Assembly (NCBI GenBank): GCA_017632155.1
Contig: JAGBRZ010000240.1
Location: 1 to 48,385, forward strand
Direction: 5' to 3'
DNA length: 48,385 bases
DNA from: Clostridia bacterium
Lineage (GTDB): Bacteria; Bacillota_A; Clostridia; Oscillospirales; CAG-272
Part shown: piece after piece, positions 7,594 to 17,169 of the stretch
Numbering within the stretch: the first letter of the stretch is position 1
Layout of the letters: every line of letters begins with the position of its first letter
Program-made: the position numbers and the translations under genes
Notes under the pieces: generated by a model
The model's input: the letters and a program-made list of their open reading frames with translations, nothing else
Databases searched by the model: none
Told to the model about the DNA's origin: nothing

Positions 7594-8904
7594 ATGGCAC
7601 AGATCGAATTATCTACGCTTGTAGGCCTCGCTCAGAGCCATATTGCGAAGAACTACGCGACAGCACTTATAGATAAGAGCAAGACCGCCGAATTGAAATC
7701 ATATATCGGGAAGTATCTTTATGATACGGGGTACACGGTAGATGGTTATGACACCAAAGGCTTGATAGAACGCCTTTTTACCGAAATGGCTGAGTATTCA
7801 ATCCTCACCAAGCACCTTGCAGATCCCGATCTTGAGGAGATCAATATCAACGGTTGGGATGACGTGGCACTCACTCACCTTGACGGTCGTATTGAAAAGG
7901 CAGAGGAGCATTTCTTCTCTCCGCAACACGCCATCGACGTTGTAAAGAAGCTACTTCACCATTCGGGTATGATTATCGACAATGCAGCTCCCATCGCGCA
8001 GGGGCATCTTCCCAACAACACCCGTATTACCGCGCTGAAAGAACCCATTGTGGATGCCGACAGAGGTATTGCGGTCTCTATTCGTATGCTTCACCCCGCG
8101 AGAGTAGACAGACAGAATCTTATTGATACCGATTCTCTCACCGACGAGATGCTTTCGTTCCTTGAGACATGTCTTCGTTATGGTGTTTCATTTGTTGTAG
8201 CAGGTAGAACAAGTTCGGGTAAGACAACGCTTCTGAACTCGCTTCTTACCTCTATCCCCGACAGTAAACGTATCTATACGATTGAAAGCGGTGCGAGAGA
8301 GCTCTCCCTTGTTAAGAGAGATGAGCAGGGCAGAGTCATCAATAATGTGGTGCATACTCTCTCCCGTCCTTCGGATAAGGACATCTACGACATTACCCAA
8401 GAGGACTTGGTTATGGCTGCACTCCGTTTTGACCCCGATGTGATCTGCGTGGGAGAGATGCGAGATGCGGAAGCACATTCCGCAGTCGAAGCAAGTTCCA
8501 CCGATCATACCGTTGTAACGACCGTTCACGGAGGCGGTGGCAGATATGCTCATCGCCGTATTGCTTTCCTTTCGCAGAGAAGATTTCCTATAGACATGAA
8601 GATCTCAATGCAGCAGGCGGCACTGGCTTTCCCGGTGGTCGTGTTTGCACATAAATTGGAAGACAATACCCGTAAGGTAATGGATATTTCCGAGTGCATC
8701 GTTCACGATGACGGAGAGCTTGAGTACAGAACGCTCTACCGTTACAAGATTCGCAGTAACGAGTACGTGGACGGTCAATTTCACATCGTCGGCGAGTTTA
8801 TCCAAGAAAACAGCCCCTCGGAGTATTTACGTGCAAAGCTGATGCGAGGCGGTATTCCGCAGGAGCTCTTAGCACGTTTTGAGAGAAAGGAGGAAAGCGT
8901 ATGA
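7594..8904 (+). CDS. tadA: TadA/CpaF secretion ATPase
   Basis: A 436-residue type II/IV secretion ATPase. The N-terminal domain ends with DLEEINING; the catalytic part has Walker A AGRTSSGKTT (203-212, K210), an Asp-box region, and Walker B/His-box DPDVICVGEMRDAEA (280-294) followed by TTVHGG. It forms the cytosolic hexamer that drives pilus extension in Tad systems. The Walker A has S-S where T-G is common. It starts three bases after the TadZ-like gene and overlaps tadB by four bases. Confidence 0.93.
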   Translation: MAQIELSTLVGLAQSHIAKNYATALIDKSKTAELKSYIGKYLYDTGYTVDGYDTKGLIERLFTEMAEYSILTKHLADPDLEEININGWDDVALTHLDGRIEKAEEHFFSPQHAIDVVKKLLHHSGMIIDNAAPIAQGHLPNNTRITALKEPIVDADRGIAVSIRMLHPARVDRQNLIDTDSLTDEMLSFLETCLRYGVSFVVAGRTSSGKTTLLNSLLTSIPDSKRIYTIESGARELSLVKRDEQGRVINNVVHTLSRPSDKDIYDITQEDLVMAALRFDPDVICVGEMRDAEAHSAVEASSTDHTVVTTVHGGGGRYAHRRIAFLSQRRFPIDMKISMQQAALAFPVVVFAHKLEDNTRKVMDISECIVHDDGELEYRTLYRYKIRSNEYVDGQFHIVGEFIQENSPSEYLRAKLMRGGIPQELLARFERKEESV

Positions 8905-9827
8905 CAGCGCTGTATATTATTAGCTTCCTTTTGCTTGCTGCCGCTGCAGTATCACTTTTGAATCTGACTCCCGAACAGATCAATAAGGACATTGATGAGA
9001 TGTTCGATAAACAGCAGACCCTCAAGGAGCAAGCGTTAACTGCAAGAGGTAAGAAAAGGAAGAGCAGAATTATTCTAGAACTTGAACGCATAAGAAGAGC
9101 ACTACAGGAAACCGGCAAGGAAAAGCATTTCTCAGTTGCGTGCACGTTGGCTCTGCTTCTTATGGTGGCAGGTTGTATCGTGGCGATAGCAATAGATAAT
9201 ATGTTCCTTATCCCCGTTCTCGCGGTGGCTTTTGCTCTCATACCGTTTGCTTACCTTACCAGAACGATCGCAATTTATGAAACTCAGGTTCGAGGAGAGC
9301 TCGAAACAGCACTTTCTCTCATTACGACATCCTATATCCGAAACGACAATCTTGTAAACGCAGTGAATGAGAATCTTTCACAGTTAAAGCCACCCATTAA
9401 AAGCATATTTGAAAGCTTTCTTGCTGAAGCAACGGTAATATCTCCGGATATCCGTCAGGCTATTTATCACCTTAAAGAAAAGATAAAGAACAGTATCTAT
9501 GAGGAATGGTGCGATGCACTGATCTCTTGTCAGAACGACAGAACCATTAAGGATACTCTTATGCCTGTTGTATCTAAACTTACCGACGTGCGTCTTGTCA
9601 ATAACGCACTTAAAACAATGCTCGCCGAAGCAAGACGCGAGTATTGGATAATGGTGATGATGGTATTGGGTAACGTACCGCTTCTTTACTGTCTTAATAA
9701 GGATTGGTACAATGCGCTGATGCATACCGTGTTCGGTAAGATCGTGCTTGCTATCTGCGGCGTGGTTATTATCTTTACCGCTATCCGAATGAACAAGATC
9801 ACGAAACCCATTGAGTACAAACGCTAA
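8901..9827 (+). CDS. tadB: TadB-like inner membrane platform protein
   Basis: A 308-residue protein with an N-terminal helix (1-20), a basic coiled segment (30-75), paired helices at about 77-122, a cytosolic T2SS-F-like domain (RGELETALSLITTSYIRNDN onward), and two C-terminal helices. This layout is that of TadB, which with TadC forms the membrane platform for the TadA motor. ATGA overlap with tadA indicates coupled translation. Confidence 0.82.
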   Translation: MTALYIISFLLLAAAAVSLLNLTPEQINKDIDEMFDKQQTLKEQALTARGKKRKSRIILELERIRRALQETGKEKHFSVACTLALLLMVAGCIVAIAIDNMFLIPVLAVAFALIPFAYLTRTIAIYETQVRGELETALSLITTSYIRNDNLVNAVNENLSQLKPPIKSIFESFLAEATVISPDIRQAIYHLKEKIKNSIYEEWCDALISCQNDRTIKDTLMPVVSKLTDVRLVNNALKTMLAEARREYWIMVMMVLGNVPLLYCLNKDWYNALMHTVFGKIVLAICGVVIIFTAIRMNKITKPIEYKR

Positions 9828-9842
9828 AAGGAGAAAGACACA

Positions 9843-10715
9843 ATGATTATTTTACAGATCCTGATCGGTCTCTTTGCGGCAGTAGGTGTCGGTTGTATTC
9901 TTGCTGATCTGATGAAGGTACCCACGTCGAAAGCCTCCAAGGCAGCTAATAACCTTGGCAAAAAGGGTGACAAGAAAACAAGTATCATCGAAATCTACCT
10001 CAAGGAGTTTGCAACGAAACTCTCCGAGAAGATAAAGCTCAATGAATACAAGAAGGCACAGCTTGAAGCAGATCTTCGTACTGCTGGTATGAATATCACG
10101 CCCGAGATGTACGTTTCCAATGCTATCGTTAAAGCAGTTGCTATCGGACTTCTTGCTATCCCCGCGTTCCTCATTTTCAAGCTCCTCGGTCTCTTTATTG
10201 CATTTGTTGCCGTTGTCGTGTATTTTTCTGAATCCAAGAAGGTAACAAAGATGATTGCAGAGAAGAGAAAGAAGATTGAGTACGAATTGCCCAGATTTGT
10301 CGGTTCTATAGAAAAGACAATGAAACACCAGAAGGGAGTTATCTATGCTCTTGAAGCATTCAAGGACACTACTTGTCCCGAACTCAAGGAGGAACTTGAG
10401 ATCACTATTGCGGATATGAGCTCGGGTAACGAAGAAGTGGCACTTACAAGACTTGAAAGCCGCGTGGGCAGTACTATGATGAGTGACGTAACGAGAGGTC
10501 TCATTGGCGTAGTTCGCGGTGACGATATGGGCGTATATTGGGGAACGACTGCTATGAAGTTTGCGGATTACCAGCGAGAACAGCTCAAGGCGCAGGCAAA
10601 CTCCGTTCCCCGTAAGGTCCGCAAACTCTCTATGGCACTTCTTTTCTGCTTTATCCTTATCTATGTAGCGGTACTCGGACAGGTACTTCTGAGCTCGATG
10701 GGAACGCTCTTTTAA
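9843..10715 (+). CDS. tadC: TadC-like inner membrane platform protein
   Basis: A 290-residue protein with an N-terminal helix, a charged segment, a central helix pair at about 97-130, and a T2SS-F domain (EYELPRFVGSIEKTMKHQKG onward). It ends with a hydrophobic segment (LSMALLFCFILIYVAVLG). It is the expected partner of TadB. The tadZ-A-B-C order matches Tad loci, but no TadD-like or outer-membrane secretin gene is present, as expected for a single-membrane host. Confidence 0.82.
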   Translation: MIILQILIGLFAAVGVGCILADLMKVPTSKASKAANNLGKKGDKKTSIIEIYLKEFATKLSEKIKLNEYKKAQLEADLRTAGMNITPEMYVSNAIVKAVAIGLLAIPAFLIFKLLGLFIAFVAVVVYFSESKKVTKMIAEKRKKIEYELPRFVGSIEKTMKHQKGVIYALEAFKDTTCPELKEELEITIADMSSGNEEVALTRLESRVGSTMMSDVTRGLIGVVRGDDMGVYWGTTAMKFADYQREQLKAQANSVPRKVRKLSMALLFCFILIYVAVLGQVLLSSMGTLF

Positions 10716-10727
10716 GGAGGTGGTATA

Positions 10728-11138
10728 GTGTTAAAAACACTCAAAAACAAAAAAGCAGAAGGCTATATCGACGTAGCGGTGGCGGTTCTCGTCATCGCTC
10801 TTGTTTTAGTCTTGATTTTCAGCATCTGGTCTATGGTCACTCTCAAGCAGGATATGGCGTATATGACGGGAGAACTTTTGGAGATTGCGACGGTAACGGG
10901 ACAAATCGGTCCCGAGGTTGAAGCAAGATTTGCCGAGCTTTGCGACGAGGTGGGATTTACACCTATCGTAGCGTTTTCAGCAACATACTTTGACTATGCT
11001 TCGGGTAAGGTTCAGCTTGGCGACGTTATCTCTGTTACGCTAACTACAGAAATGATCCTTCCGGGATTCGGCGGGTTTGAATTGCCCTTCGACGTTTCCG
11101 TTACACAATCGGGTCTCTCCCGTATGTATTGGAAATGA
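10728..11138 (+). CDS. Pseudopilin-like protein with EGYID leader (DUF4320-like)
   Basis: A 136-residue protein. It opens with KNKKAEGYIDVAVAVLVIAL and a single helix (about 15-36), followed by a soluble extracytosolic domain. The AEGYID leader matches the short pilin-like peptides at 4549-5327 although the rest does not, so all are probably handled by the same peptidase. It resembles the DUF4320 proteins of Clostridial conjugative elements; that family name is from memory. The start is GTG at 10728 behind AAGGAGGT. Confidence 0.7.
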   Translation: MLKTLKNKKAEGYIDVAVAVLVIALVLVLIFSIWSMVTLKQDMAYMTGELLEIATVTGQIGPEVEARFAELCDEVGFTPIVAFSATYFDYASGKVQLGDVISVTLTTEMILPGFGGFELPFDVSVTQSGLSRMYWK

Positions 11139-11149
11139 GGCGAGAGCGA

Positions 11150-11629
11150 ATGAGAAAACATTTGGGAAATAAAAAGGGATTCAGCTACGTTCTCACCTGC
11201 ATTTGTATTCTTGTCGTGATGATGCTTGTAGCGATTGCAATGCAATACGCATTTGTGTATCACATCGCAAGAGAGCAGAAGAATGAAACACAGCTCAAGC
11301 TCGACAGTTATGTAACGAGATATGCCGTAAGTAAATATGATGCCTTGAAGCAAGGTGAACCTTGGGAGAACTATATCGACCGCAGAGATCTTGTGAACGG
11401 TGCGTATACGCTAATGGGATTTCCCCTTAACTTTACCCTTGAATATCGCGAACCCGTGGAGGCTGACGGGAAATACGTTATGCTGCGACCAACGATCAAT
11501 GCTTTAGAAGGAGATGCGTTCGGTGTACTTGTGGATTATAAGATCAGAATTCCGTTTGTGATCTTTAATCGCACGGTAACGGATATAACTCTTCCCATCA
11601 CCATCGTATCTCAATTCAAACAAAAATAA
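11150..11629 (+). CDS. TadE-like minor pseudopilin
   Basis: A 159-residue protein with NKKGFSYVLTCICILVVMMLV: a charged leader ending in KKG followed by a hydrophobic helix (about 14-33), then an extracytosolic domain with a DxTLPITIV-type end. This is the plan of TadE/F-like pseudopilins. The ATG at 11150 follows GAGGCGAGA at good spacing. In-frame ATG at 11135 and TTG at 11129 overlap the previous stop and are possible alternatives. Confidence 0.65.
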   Translation: MRKHLGNKKGFSYVLTCICILVVMMLVAIAMQYAFVYHIAREQKNETQLKLDSYVTRYAVSKYDALKQGEPWENYIDRRDLVNGAYTLMGFPLNFTLEYREPVEADGKYVMLRPTINALEGDAFGVLVDYKIRIPFVIFNRTVTDITLPITIVSQFKQK

Positions 11630-11644
11630 AAAAGGAGAAATGAA

Positions 11645-11998
11645 ATGAGCAGAAACAAAAAAACGGTCTGTATTGCTATTTGCTCTGTTGTAGCTCTGAT
11701 ACTTGTAGGTGTCATTGCTCAGAGCACCCTTCGCCGTGGGAGTAAGACCCCTACCGATGAGACAGAGAATACTGTCACCGATACAACAGAATCCCCTAAT
11801 AGCGGTGCAGAATCAACAGTTCCCAATATACCGGATATCAAACCCGATGATACTAGTAAGAGCGATCAAAAGCCTATAGTTCCCGGGGACGTAACCTTAG
11901 ATGTTCTGAAAGGAGATGAAACCAACAAAAGAAGTGATTCTCCCATAATCGAAGGTGAAGTCGTTATAATTCCCGGAGCGAAAGGAGAAAACGAATGA
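11645..11998 (+). CDS. Small membrane-anchored Thr/Pro-rich protein
   Basis: A 117-residue protein with a basic start, one hydrophobic helix (about 8-26), and a low-complexity outer region rich in T, D, E, P and S. No lipobox cysteine is placed after the helix, so it is anchored by the helix rather than as a lipoprotein. The ending VVIIPGAKGENE overlaps the giant surface-protein gene by four bases. It may be a spacer or anchor in the pilus or for the repeat protein. I do not assign a family. Confidence 0.6.
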   Translation: MSRNKKTVCIAICSVVALILVGVIAQSTLRRGSKTPTDETENTVTDTTESPNSGAESTVPNIPDIKPDDTSKSDQKPIVPGDVTLDVLKGDETNKRSDSPIIEGEVVIIPGAKGENE

Positions 11999-14900
11999 AG
12001 AAGCATTTTTCAAGACTCATCGCGTTAATACTTGTCGTAGCAACGCTTGCCGGTTTGCTTGCCATTACGGCATCAGCTGCAGGCAGTTGCCCTATGACTT
12101 GCTATATCTATTACAAGGATGAAGACGGAAATCAGGTTGCCTCAACAAAGTCGTGGACGATGAACTCAGCAGATACGACCGCGCAAGCAACAAAGTATTA
12201 CTCGCCGTCAGTTTCCGGCTACGTATTGAAATACAGCAGTGATTCATACGTGACCTACGCGATGATGGATAAGAGCTTTCCTCCGTCACATTACGTGCGA
12301 AACGGTTCGGCGACATATACCGTCTATTACGTTAAGATGGCAAGCTCTACGATCAATTATCTGTTTGAAGACCGAAGCGGTACTGCTGCTCCTTCAAAAA
12401 CAGTATCGGGTAAGCAGGGCTCAAGCTATACAGTAACGTCACCCGCTGTTACGGGATATACTCCCAACCGTTCTTCGGTAACCGGCACATATGGTGGCGG
12501 CGATCAAACAGTTTACTATTTTGAGAAAACGTATACGGTCTCATACGATGCAAACGGAGGTAGCGGAGCACCGTCTTCGCAGACAAAGTGGCATACCTCT
12601 AATATTACGCTTTCTTCGACGAAACCTACCCGCACGGGATATGATTTCCTTGGATGGTCAACTTCAAGTACTGCAACAAGTGCATCTTACAGCGCGGGAG
12701 GTACTTATTCAAGAAACGGTGATACAACACTTTACGCTGTATGGAAAGCAAAGACTTACACTCTTTCATATAATGCCAACGGCGGTAGCGGTGCCCCTGC
12801 AAGTCAGACAAAGTATTACAACGTAAATCTTACAATTACTTCGTCAAGACCTACAAGAAGCGGATACACCTTTCTCGGATGGGGATTATCTTCGACTTCG
12901 CTCAGCCCCGCTTTTTATCCCGGAGATCTTTATGTTTTAAATTCGGGAAGAACATTATATGCTGTTTGGGAAAGTAATGCCCCTTCAACCTATACCGTAT
13001 CATATAACGCCAACGGCGGTTCGGGTGCACCCGCGAGCCAGACAAAGACTTACGGAGTGACATTGACTCTTTCTTCGAGCCGTCCTACAAGAAGCGGATA
13101 TTCCTTCCTCGGATGGTCTACTTCAAGTTCCGCATCAAGCGCATCATATAGCGCGGGCGGTTCTTATACAGCTAATGCATCAGCAACTTTGTATGCGGTG
13201 TGGTCTTGCAATCATCCGTCAACAACACGAAAATTTGTTACAAATTGTGATTGGGAAGACAGATGTGTTAATTGCGGACATGTTATGTCTTCGGGTACTA
13301 CTCATAGCTCATATAACTACGGCAACTGGGAATATTACTCGACAACACAGCATAGAAGAACCAAAAACTGTATTTACGGAGATTATTCTACGTTTGAATA
13401 TGCCTCGCATTCCAAAACCACTAAATATGCAAAATATAACAGCGCGCAGCATAAATACTACAGTTTTTGCTCTGGTTGTTCCTCAAATGTAGGTTCAGAA
13501 TCTTATGAAGCTCATACCTTGACAAGTACAACCTCTGGCGGTAAAACCGTATCTATGTGCAGTAAATGCGGTTACAGTACCGAAACTGTACAGAATTATA
13601 CTGTTTCATATAATGCCAATGGCGGTTCGGGAGCTCCCGCAAGTCAGACAAAGACACACGGAGTAACGCTTACGCTGTCTTCCACAAGACCCACAAGAAG
13701 CGGATACTCCTTCCTCGGTTGGTCAACGTCAAGTACTGCTTCAAGTGCATCGTATAGTGCAGGAGGATCATATACCTCAAATTCCGCTGCTACCTTGTAT
13801 GCTGTCTGGTCATGTAATCACGCATCAACAAGGACAGAAAACGTGACCGAGTGCGATTGGAAAACAGTTTGTACTACTTGCGGCAAGACAATGACCACGG
13901 GTACAACGCATCGATCGTATGTTTACGGTGCGTGGGAGTACTATTCGGAAAGCCAGCACAGAAGAACCAAAAACTGCTCCTATGGAGATTATTCCGGATA
14001 TGATTACGCTTCACATTCGGTAAGCACCGCATACGAAACGTACAGCAGTTCACAGCATAAATATTTCAGTTATTGCAGTACCTGTTCTTCTGTTATAGGC
14101 AGTAAAACCAATGAATCGCACAGTTTCACAAGTACTACTTCAAATGGAACAACAATTTCTGTATGTTCAAAATGCGGATATAGCAAAGAGAACGTACAAA
14201 CCTATTTGGTTGTATATAGTTCGAATGGCGGTACCGGTGCTCCTCTGACACAAACCAAAACTCACGGAGTTACTCTTACGCTGTCTTCAGTAAAGCCTAC
14301 AAGAAACGGATATTCATTCCTCGGTTGGTCATCTTCAAATTCGGCAACCACCGCAACCTACAGTGCGGGCGGTACGTATTCAGCTAATGCTTCGATCACC
14401 CTTTATGCCGTATGGTCTTGCAGTCATGCGTCTGTTTCCACGAACTATAAAACAAATTGTGATTGGGAAAATGTTTGTACTAATTGTGGCAAGGTAATAT
14501 CTAGCGGTACAACCCACGGTCCGTATAGCTACAGTGCTTGGACTTACTATTCTGTAAATCAGCACAGAAGAACCAAATCCTGCAACTACGGAGATTATTC
14601 CTCATATGAGTATGCTTCGCATTCTACAAGCATTAAGTATGAGCAATACAGCAGCACACAGCATAAGTACTATTCTTACTGTTCCGTTTGTTCCTCTATG
14701 ATAGGTACTGAAAGCTATGAATCGCATAGCTTTACAAGTACTACCTCGAACGGTAAGACTGTATCGGTTTGCAGTTATTGCGGATATACCAAGGAGACTG
14801 CGCTGACCTATACAGTATCATATAATGCCAACGGCGGTTCGGGCGCGCCCGCAAGTCAAACAAAGACTCACGGTGTAACACTGACACTTTCTTCAACCAA

Positions 14901-17160
14901 ACCTACGCGAGCCGGATATAATTTCATCGGTTGGGGAACCTCAAGTTCCTCTGCCTCTGCATCATATTCGGCGGGTGGCAGTTATACCAATAATGCCTCA
15001 ATCACGATTTATGCTATTTGGAGCTGTCCGCATTCTTCTGTAACACAAAACTATATCTCGGGATGTAATTGGCAGAGAGTATGCAATACCTGCGGAGCTA
15101 TCCTTTCCACGGGAACTACCCACGGCCCATATACCTATTCGGCGTGGACGTATCATTCAGCAACGCAGCATGTAAGAAATAAGAACTGTGAGAACGGAGA
15201 TTATTCCGAGGCACAGTATCAGAATCATACACTTTCAGCGAGATATGATCAGTACAGTGCCTCACAGCATAAGTATTACTCTTATTGCTCCGAATGCGGC
15301 AGTACGGTGGGAAACTCTTACACGGAATCGCACTCACTTACTGCGGCAGAAAGCGGAGGAAACATTATCTACACGTGCTCCAAGTGCAACTATTCATATT
15401 CCGTAAAGAAGACGTATTCCGTCACCTTTAATGCAAACGGTGGTATAAATGCTCCCGATAGACAGACGAAGACACATGGGCAGACATTAACTCTTTCCAT
15501 GGTAATACCGCTGAGGGAAGGTTATGATTTCAAAGGATGGTCAACATCAAGTACTGCAACAAGTGCAACTTATTCCGCAGGCGGCAGTTATACCTCTAAT
15601 TCAAGCGTAACACTCTATGCGGTATGGCAAAAGACGATCTTTACAGTATCGTATAATGCAAATGGCGGAAGCGGAGCACCCGCGTCACAGACAAAGACAA
15701 TCGGACAGAGTGTAACTATTTCCTCCGTACAGCCTACAAGAACGAATCACGCATTTATGGGTTGGGCAACGTCGAGTACGGCAACTTCTCCCGAATACTA
15801 TGGAGGTGTGCGTTATTCCGCAGATGAGTCTGTAACCCTTTATGCAGTATGGATCGAGCGAAACTATGATTTCTCGGTATCGAATTTAACCGTCACCCCG
15901 AGTGAGGTTTATCAGTATGAAAAAGTCGGAATTACCTTCAAGGCAGATAATTGGGATAAGAATTTGCCCTATGACAATATTCCGGTTGAAGTGCTTTTGA
16001 ACGGCTCTGTGGTCTATTCCACAACAGTAGATTTTGTAAAGTACGGAGTGCAGAATTTTACTTTAGATCTTAACGTAGGCGCGCTTATCGGGCTGCAGAC
16101 TATTGTAGCACGAGTGAATTGGGCAGATCATTCAAACGAAACAAGAACGGGTAATAACTCTGTTTCCGCATCCTTTAATGTCAAGAAACTTCTTGAGACT
16201 TCATCAGAAGGTATCGCCGTTATTGGCGAATACATTGAAGGATTTGAAGTAGTAACGAGCTTCTACGCTGTAAACGAAGCATCTGATGACATTATTCCGA
16301 GCGACGGTGTTTCCTTTGATTTCGTAGTTTACTCTATGCAAGGCAACTCTATGAGTGTAGTTAGTCAGCAGACTTGGAGCAACGTGGTCATACCTGCAGG
16401 CGGTAGGAATCTTGTATATTTCAAGTGGAAAGTACCCGAAGGAAGTGCGGGTACTACCTATTTCTGCAAAGGAACTATTAATGCAGCAAAGGCAAATAAA
16501 GAAACCAACGTAGCGAATAACTCCACGGAATTTGCAGTTCTCGCACAGAGTATTGGCAGTTCGCAGACTCCAAACACTCGATTTGAGTCGAGTGCTCCTT
16601 CAAGCTATAACTCCTCCATTACAGCTCCGAACGCAAAGGCGGGGAGTGCTACTTGGAATATGTGGGTATATGAAAACGGAGCAATCGTATTGAAACAGTA
16701 CGGCGTAAGCGTCTCTGCGGCAGATCCTAATCTGCTTCCGAGTTCTGCTTGTCTTACCGCAGAAAAGGTGGGCAACACTTGGAAAATTAAGTCTGGTTAC
16801 GGAGTGACTTTCTCATGGAACCCGAATCTTACGGCGAAGTACGGGTGTAGTATGCCTTCCTCAAATGCATATACCGAGGCACAGTACGTTTATGCAGCGT
16901 TCCCCGAGTTTTCATACAATACTGCAAGTTATAAGTATAGAACGCTTGAGCAGGTAAATGGCAATTATCAGTTCGTTGCAAATCCCGATGCTGACGGTAA
17001 TGCAAGAGTACACTTCATTCCCGTATACGTTGAGGATGGAGATTATGTAGTATCCGCAACTGCGACACATATCTGGACTCCTGCAGGTATGATCTCGGCT
17101 GTCAGAAACGTAAAGGTCGTTATAGACGGAACTATATATGACGATTGGTATCAGAGCTAA
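11995..17160 (+). CDS. Giant secreted repeat protein (InlB B-repeats, CARDB)
   Basis: A 1721-residue protein with a signal peptide (residues 1-28, ending ITASAAG). A MucBP-like segment follows at about 120-180 (STINYLFEDRSG). Then come eight Listeria-Bacteroides/InlB B-type repeats of about 70 residues with the pattern NGGSGAPASQTK, then GYxFLGW and TLYAVW. Four Cys-rich modules of about 130 residues separate repeats 3-7 (starting CNHPST, CNHAST, CSHASV and CPHSSV), each with several C-x-x-C pairs. A CARDB-like domain lies near 1290-1400 and a unique C-terminal region follows. No LPXTG or other anchor is visible. It is probably an adhesin displayed or exported with the adjacent pilus. The last gene of the pilus block, it overlaps its neighbour by four bases. 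Confidence 0.88.
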   Translation: MKKHFSRLIALILVVATLAGLLAITASAAGSCPMTCYIYYKDEDGNQVASTKSWTMNSADTTAQATKYYSPSVSGYVLKYSSDSYVTYAMMDKSFPPSHYVRNGSATYTVYYVKMASSTINYLFEDRSGTAAPSKTVSGKQGSSYTVTSPAVTGYTPNRSSVTGTYGGGDQTVYYFEKTYTVSYDANGGSGAPSSQTKWHTSNITLSSTKPTRTGYDFLGWSTSSTATSASYSAGGTYSRNGDTTLYAVWKAKTYTLSYNANGGSGAPASQTKYYNVNLTITSSRPTRSGYTFLGWGLSSTSLSPAFYPGDLYVLNSGRTLYAVWESNAPSTYTVSYNANGGSGAPASQTKTYGVTLTLSSSRPTRSGYSFLGWSTSSSASSASYSAGGSYTANASATLYAVWSCNHPSTTRKFVTNCDWEDRCVNCGHVMSSGTTHSSYNYGNWEYYSTTQHRRTKNCIYGDYSTFEYASHSKTTKYAKYNSAQHKYYSFCSGCSSNVGSESYEAHTLTSTTSGGKTVSMCSKCGYSTETVQNYTVSYNANGGSGAPASQTKTHGVTLTLSSTRPTRSGYSFLGWSTSSTASSASYSAGGSYTSNSAATLYAVWSCNHASTRTENVTECDWKTVCTTCGKTMTTGTTHRSYVYGAWEYYSESQHRRTKNCSYGDYSGYDYASHSVSTAYETYSSSQHKYFSYCSTCSSVIGSKTNESHSFTSTTSNGTTISVCSKCGYSKENVQTYLVVYSSNGGTGAPLTQTKTHGVTLTLSSVKPTRNGYSFLGWSSSNSATTATYSAGGTYSANASITLYAVWSCSHASVSTNYKTNCDWENVCTNCGKVISSGTTHGPYSYSAWTYYSVNQHRRTKSCNYGDYSSYEYASHSTSIKYEQYSSTQHKYYSYCSVCSSMIGTESYESHSFTSTTSNGKTVSVCSYCGYTKETALTYTVSYNANGGSGAPASQTKTHGVTLTLSSTKPTRAGYNFIGWGTSSSSASASYSAGGSYTNNASITIYAIWSCPHSSVTQNYISGCNWQRVCNTCGAILSTGTTHGPYTYSAWTYHSATQHVRNKNCENGDYSEAQYQNHTLSARYDQYSASQHKYYSYCSECGSTVGNSYTESHSLTAAESGGNIIYTCSKCNYSYSVKKTYSVTFNANGGINAPDRQTKTHGQTLTLSMVIPLREGYDFKGWSTSSTATSATYSAGGSYTSNSSVTLYAVWQKTIFTVSYNANGGSGAPASQTKTIGQSVTISSVQPTRTNHAFMGWATSSTATSPEYYGGVRYSADESVTLYAVWIERNYDFSVSNLTVTPSEVYQYEKVGITFKADNWDKNLPYDNIPVEVLLNGSVVYSTTVDFVKYGVQNFTLDLNVGALIGLQTIVARVNWADHSNETRTGNNSVSASFNVKKLLETSSEGIAVIGEYIEGFEVVTSFYAVNEASDDIIPSDGVSFDFVVYSMQGNSMSVVSQQTWSNVVIPAGGRNLVYFKWKVPEGSAGTTYFCKGTINAAKANKETNVANNSTEFAVLAQSIGSSQTPNTRFESSAPSSYNSSITAPNAKAGSATWNMWVYENGAIVLKQYGVSVSAADPNLLPSSACLTAEKVGNTWKIKSGYGVTFSWNPNLTAKYGCSMPSSNAYTEAQYVYAAFPEFSYNTASYKYRTLEQVNGNYQFVANPDADGNARVHFIPVYVEDGDYVVSATATHIWTPAGMISAVRNVKVVIDGTIYDDWYQS
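12529..15860 (+). repeat. Tandem repeat region of the surface protein
   Basis: Eight degenerate copies of about 210 bases (InlB B-repeats). From the third copy on, these alternate with four copies of a Cys-rich module of about 390 bases, giving a composite period near 600 bases. The high similarity of copies such as those near 13600 and 14810 makes recombinational loss or gain of units likely and is also a place where an assembly could collapse. Confidence 0.85.
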
Positions 17161-17169
17161 GGAGAGAAT

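Noticed and set aside
12529..15860. Regularly spaced repeats resembling a CRISPR array at first glance
   Set aside because: The repeats are coding, about 210 and 390 bases long, and translate into InlB B-repeats and Cys modules; no short palindromic repeat with unique spacers.
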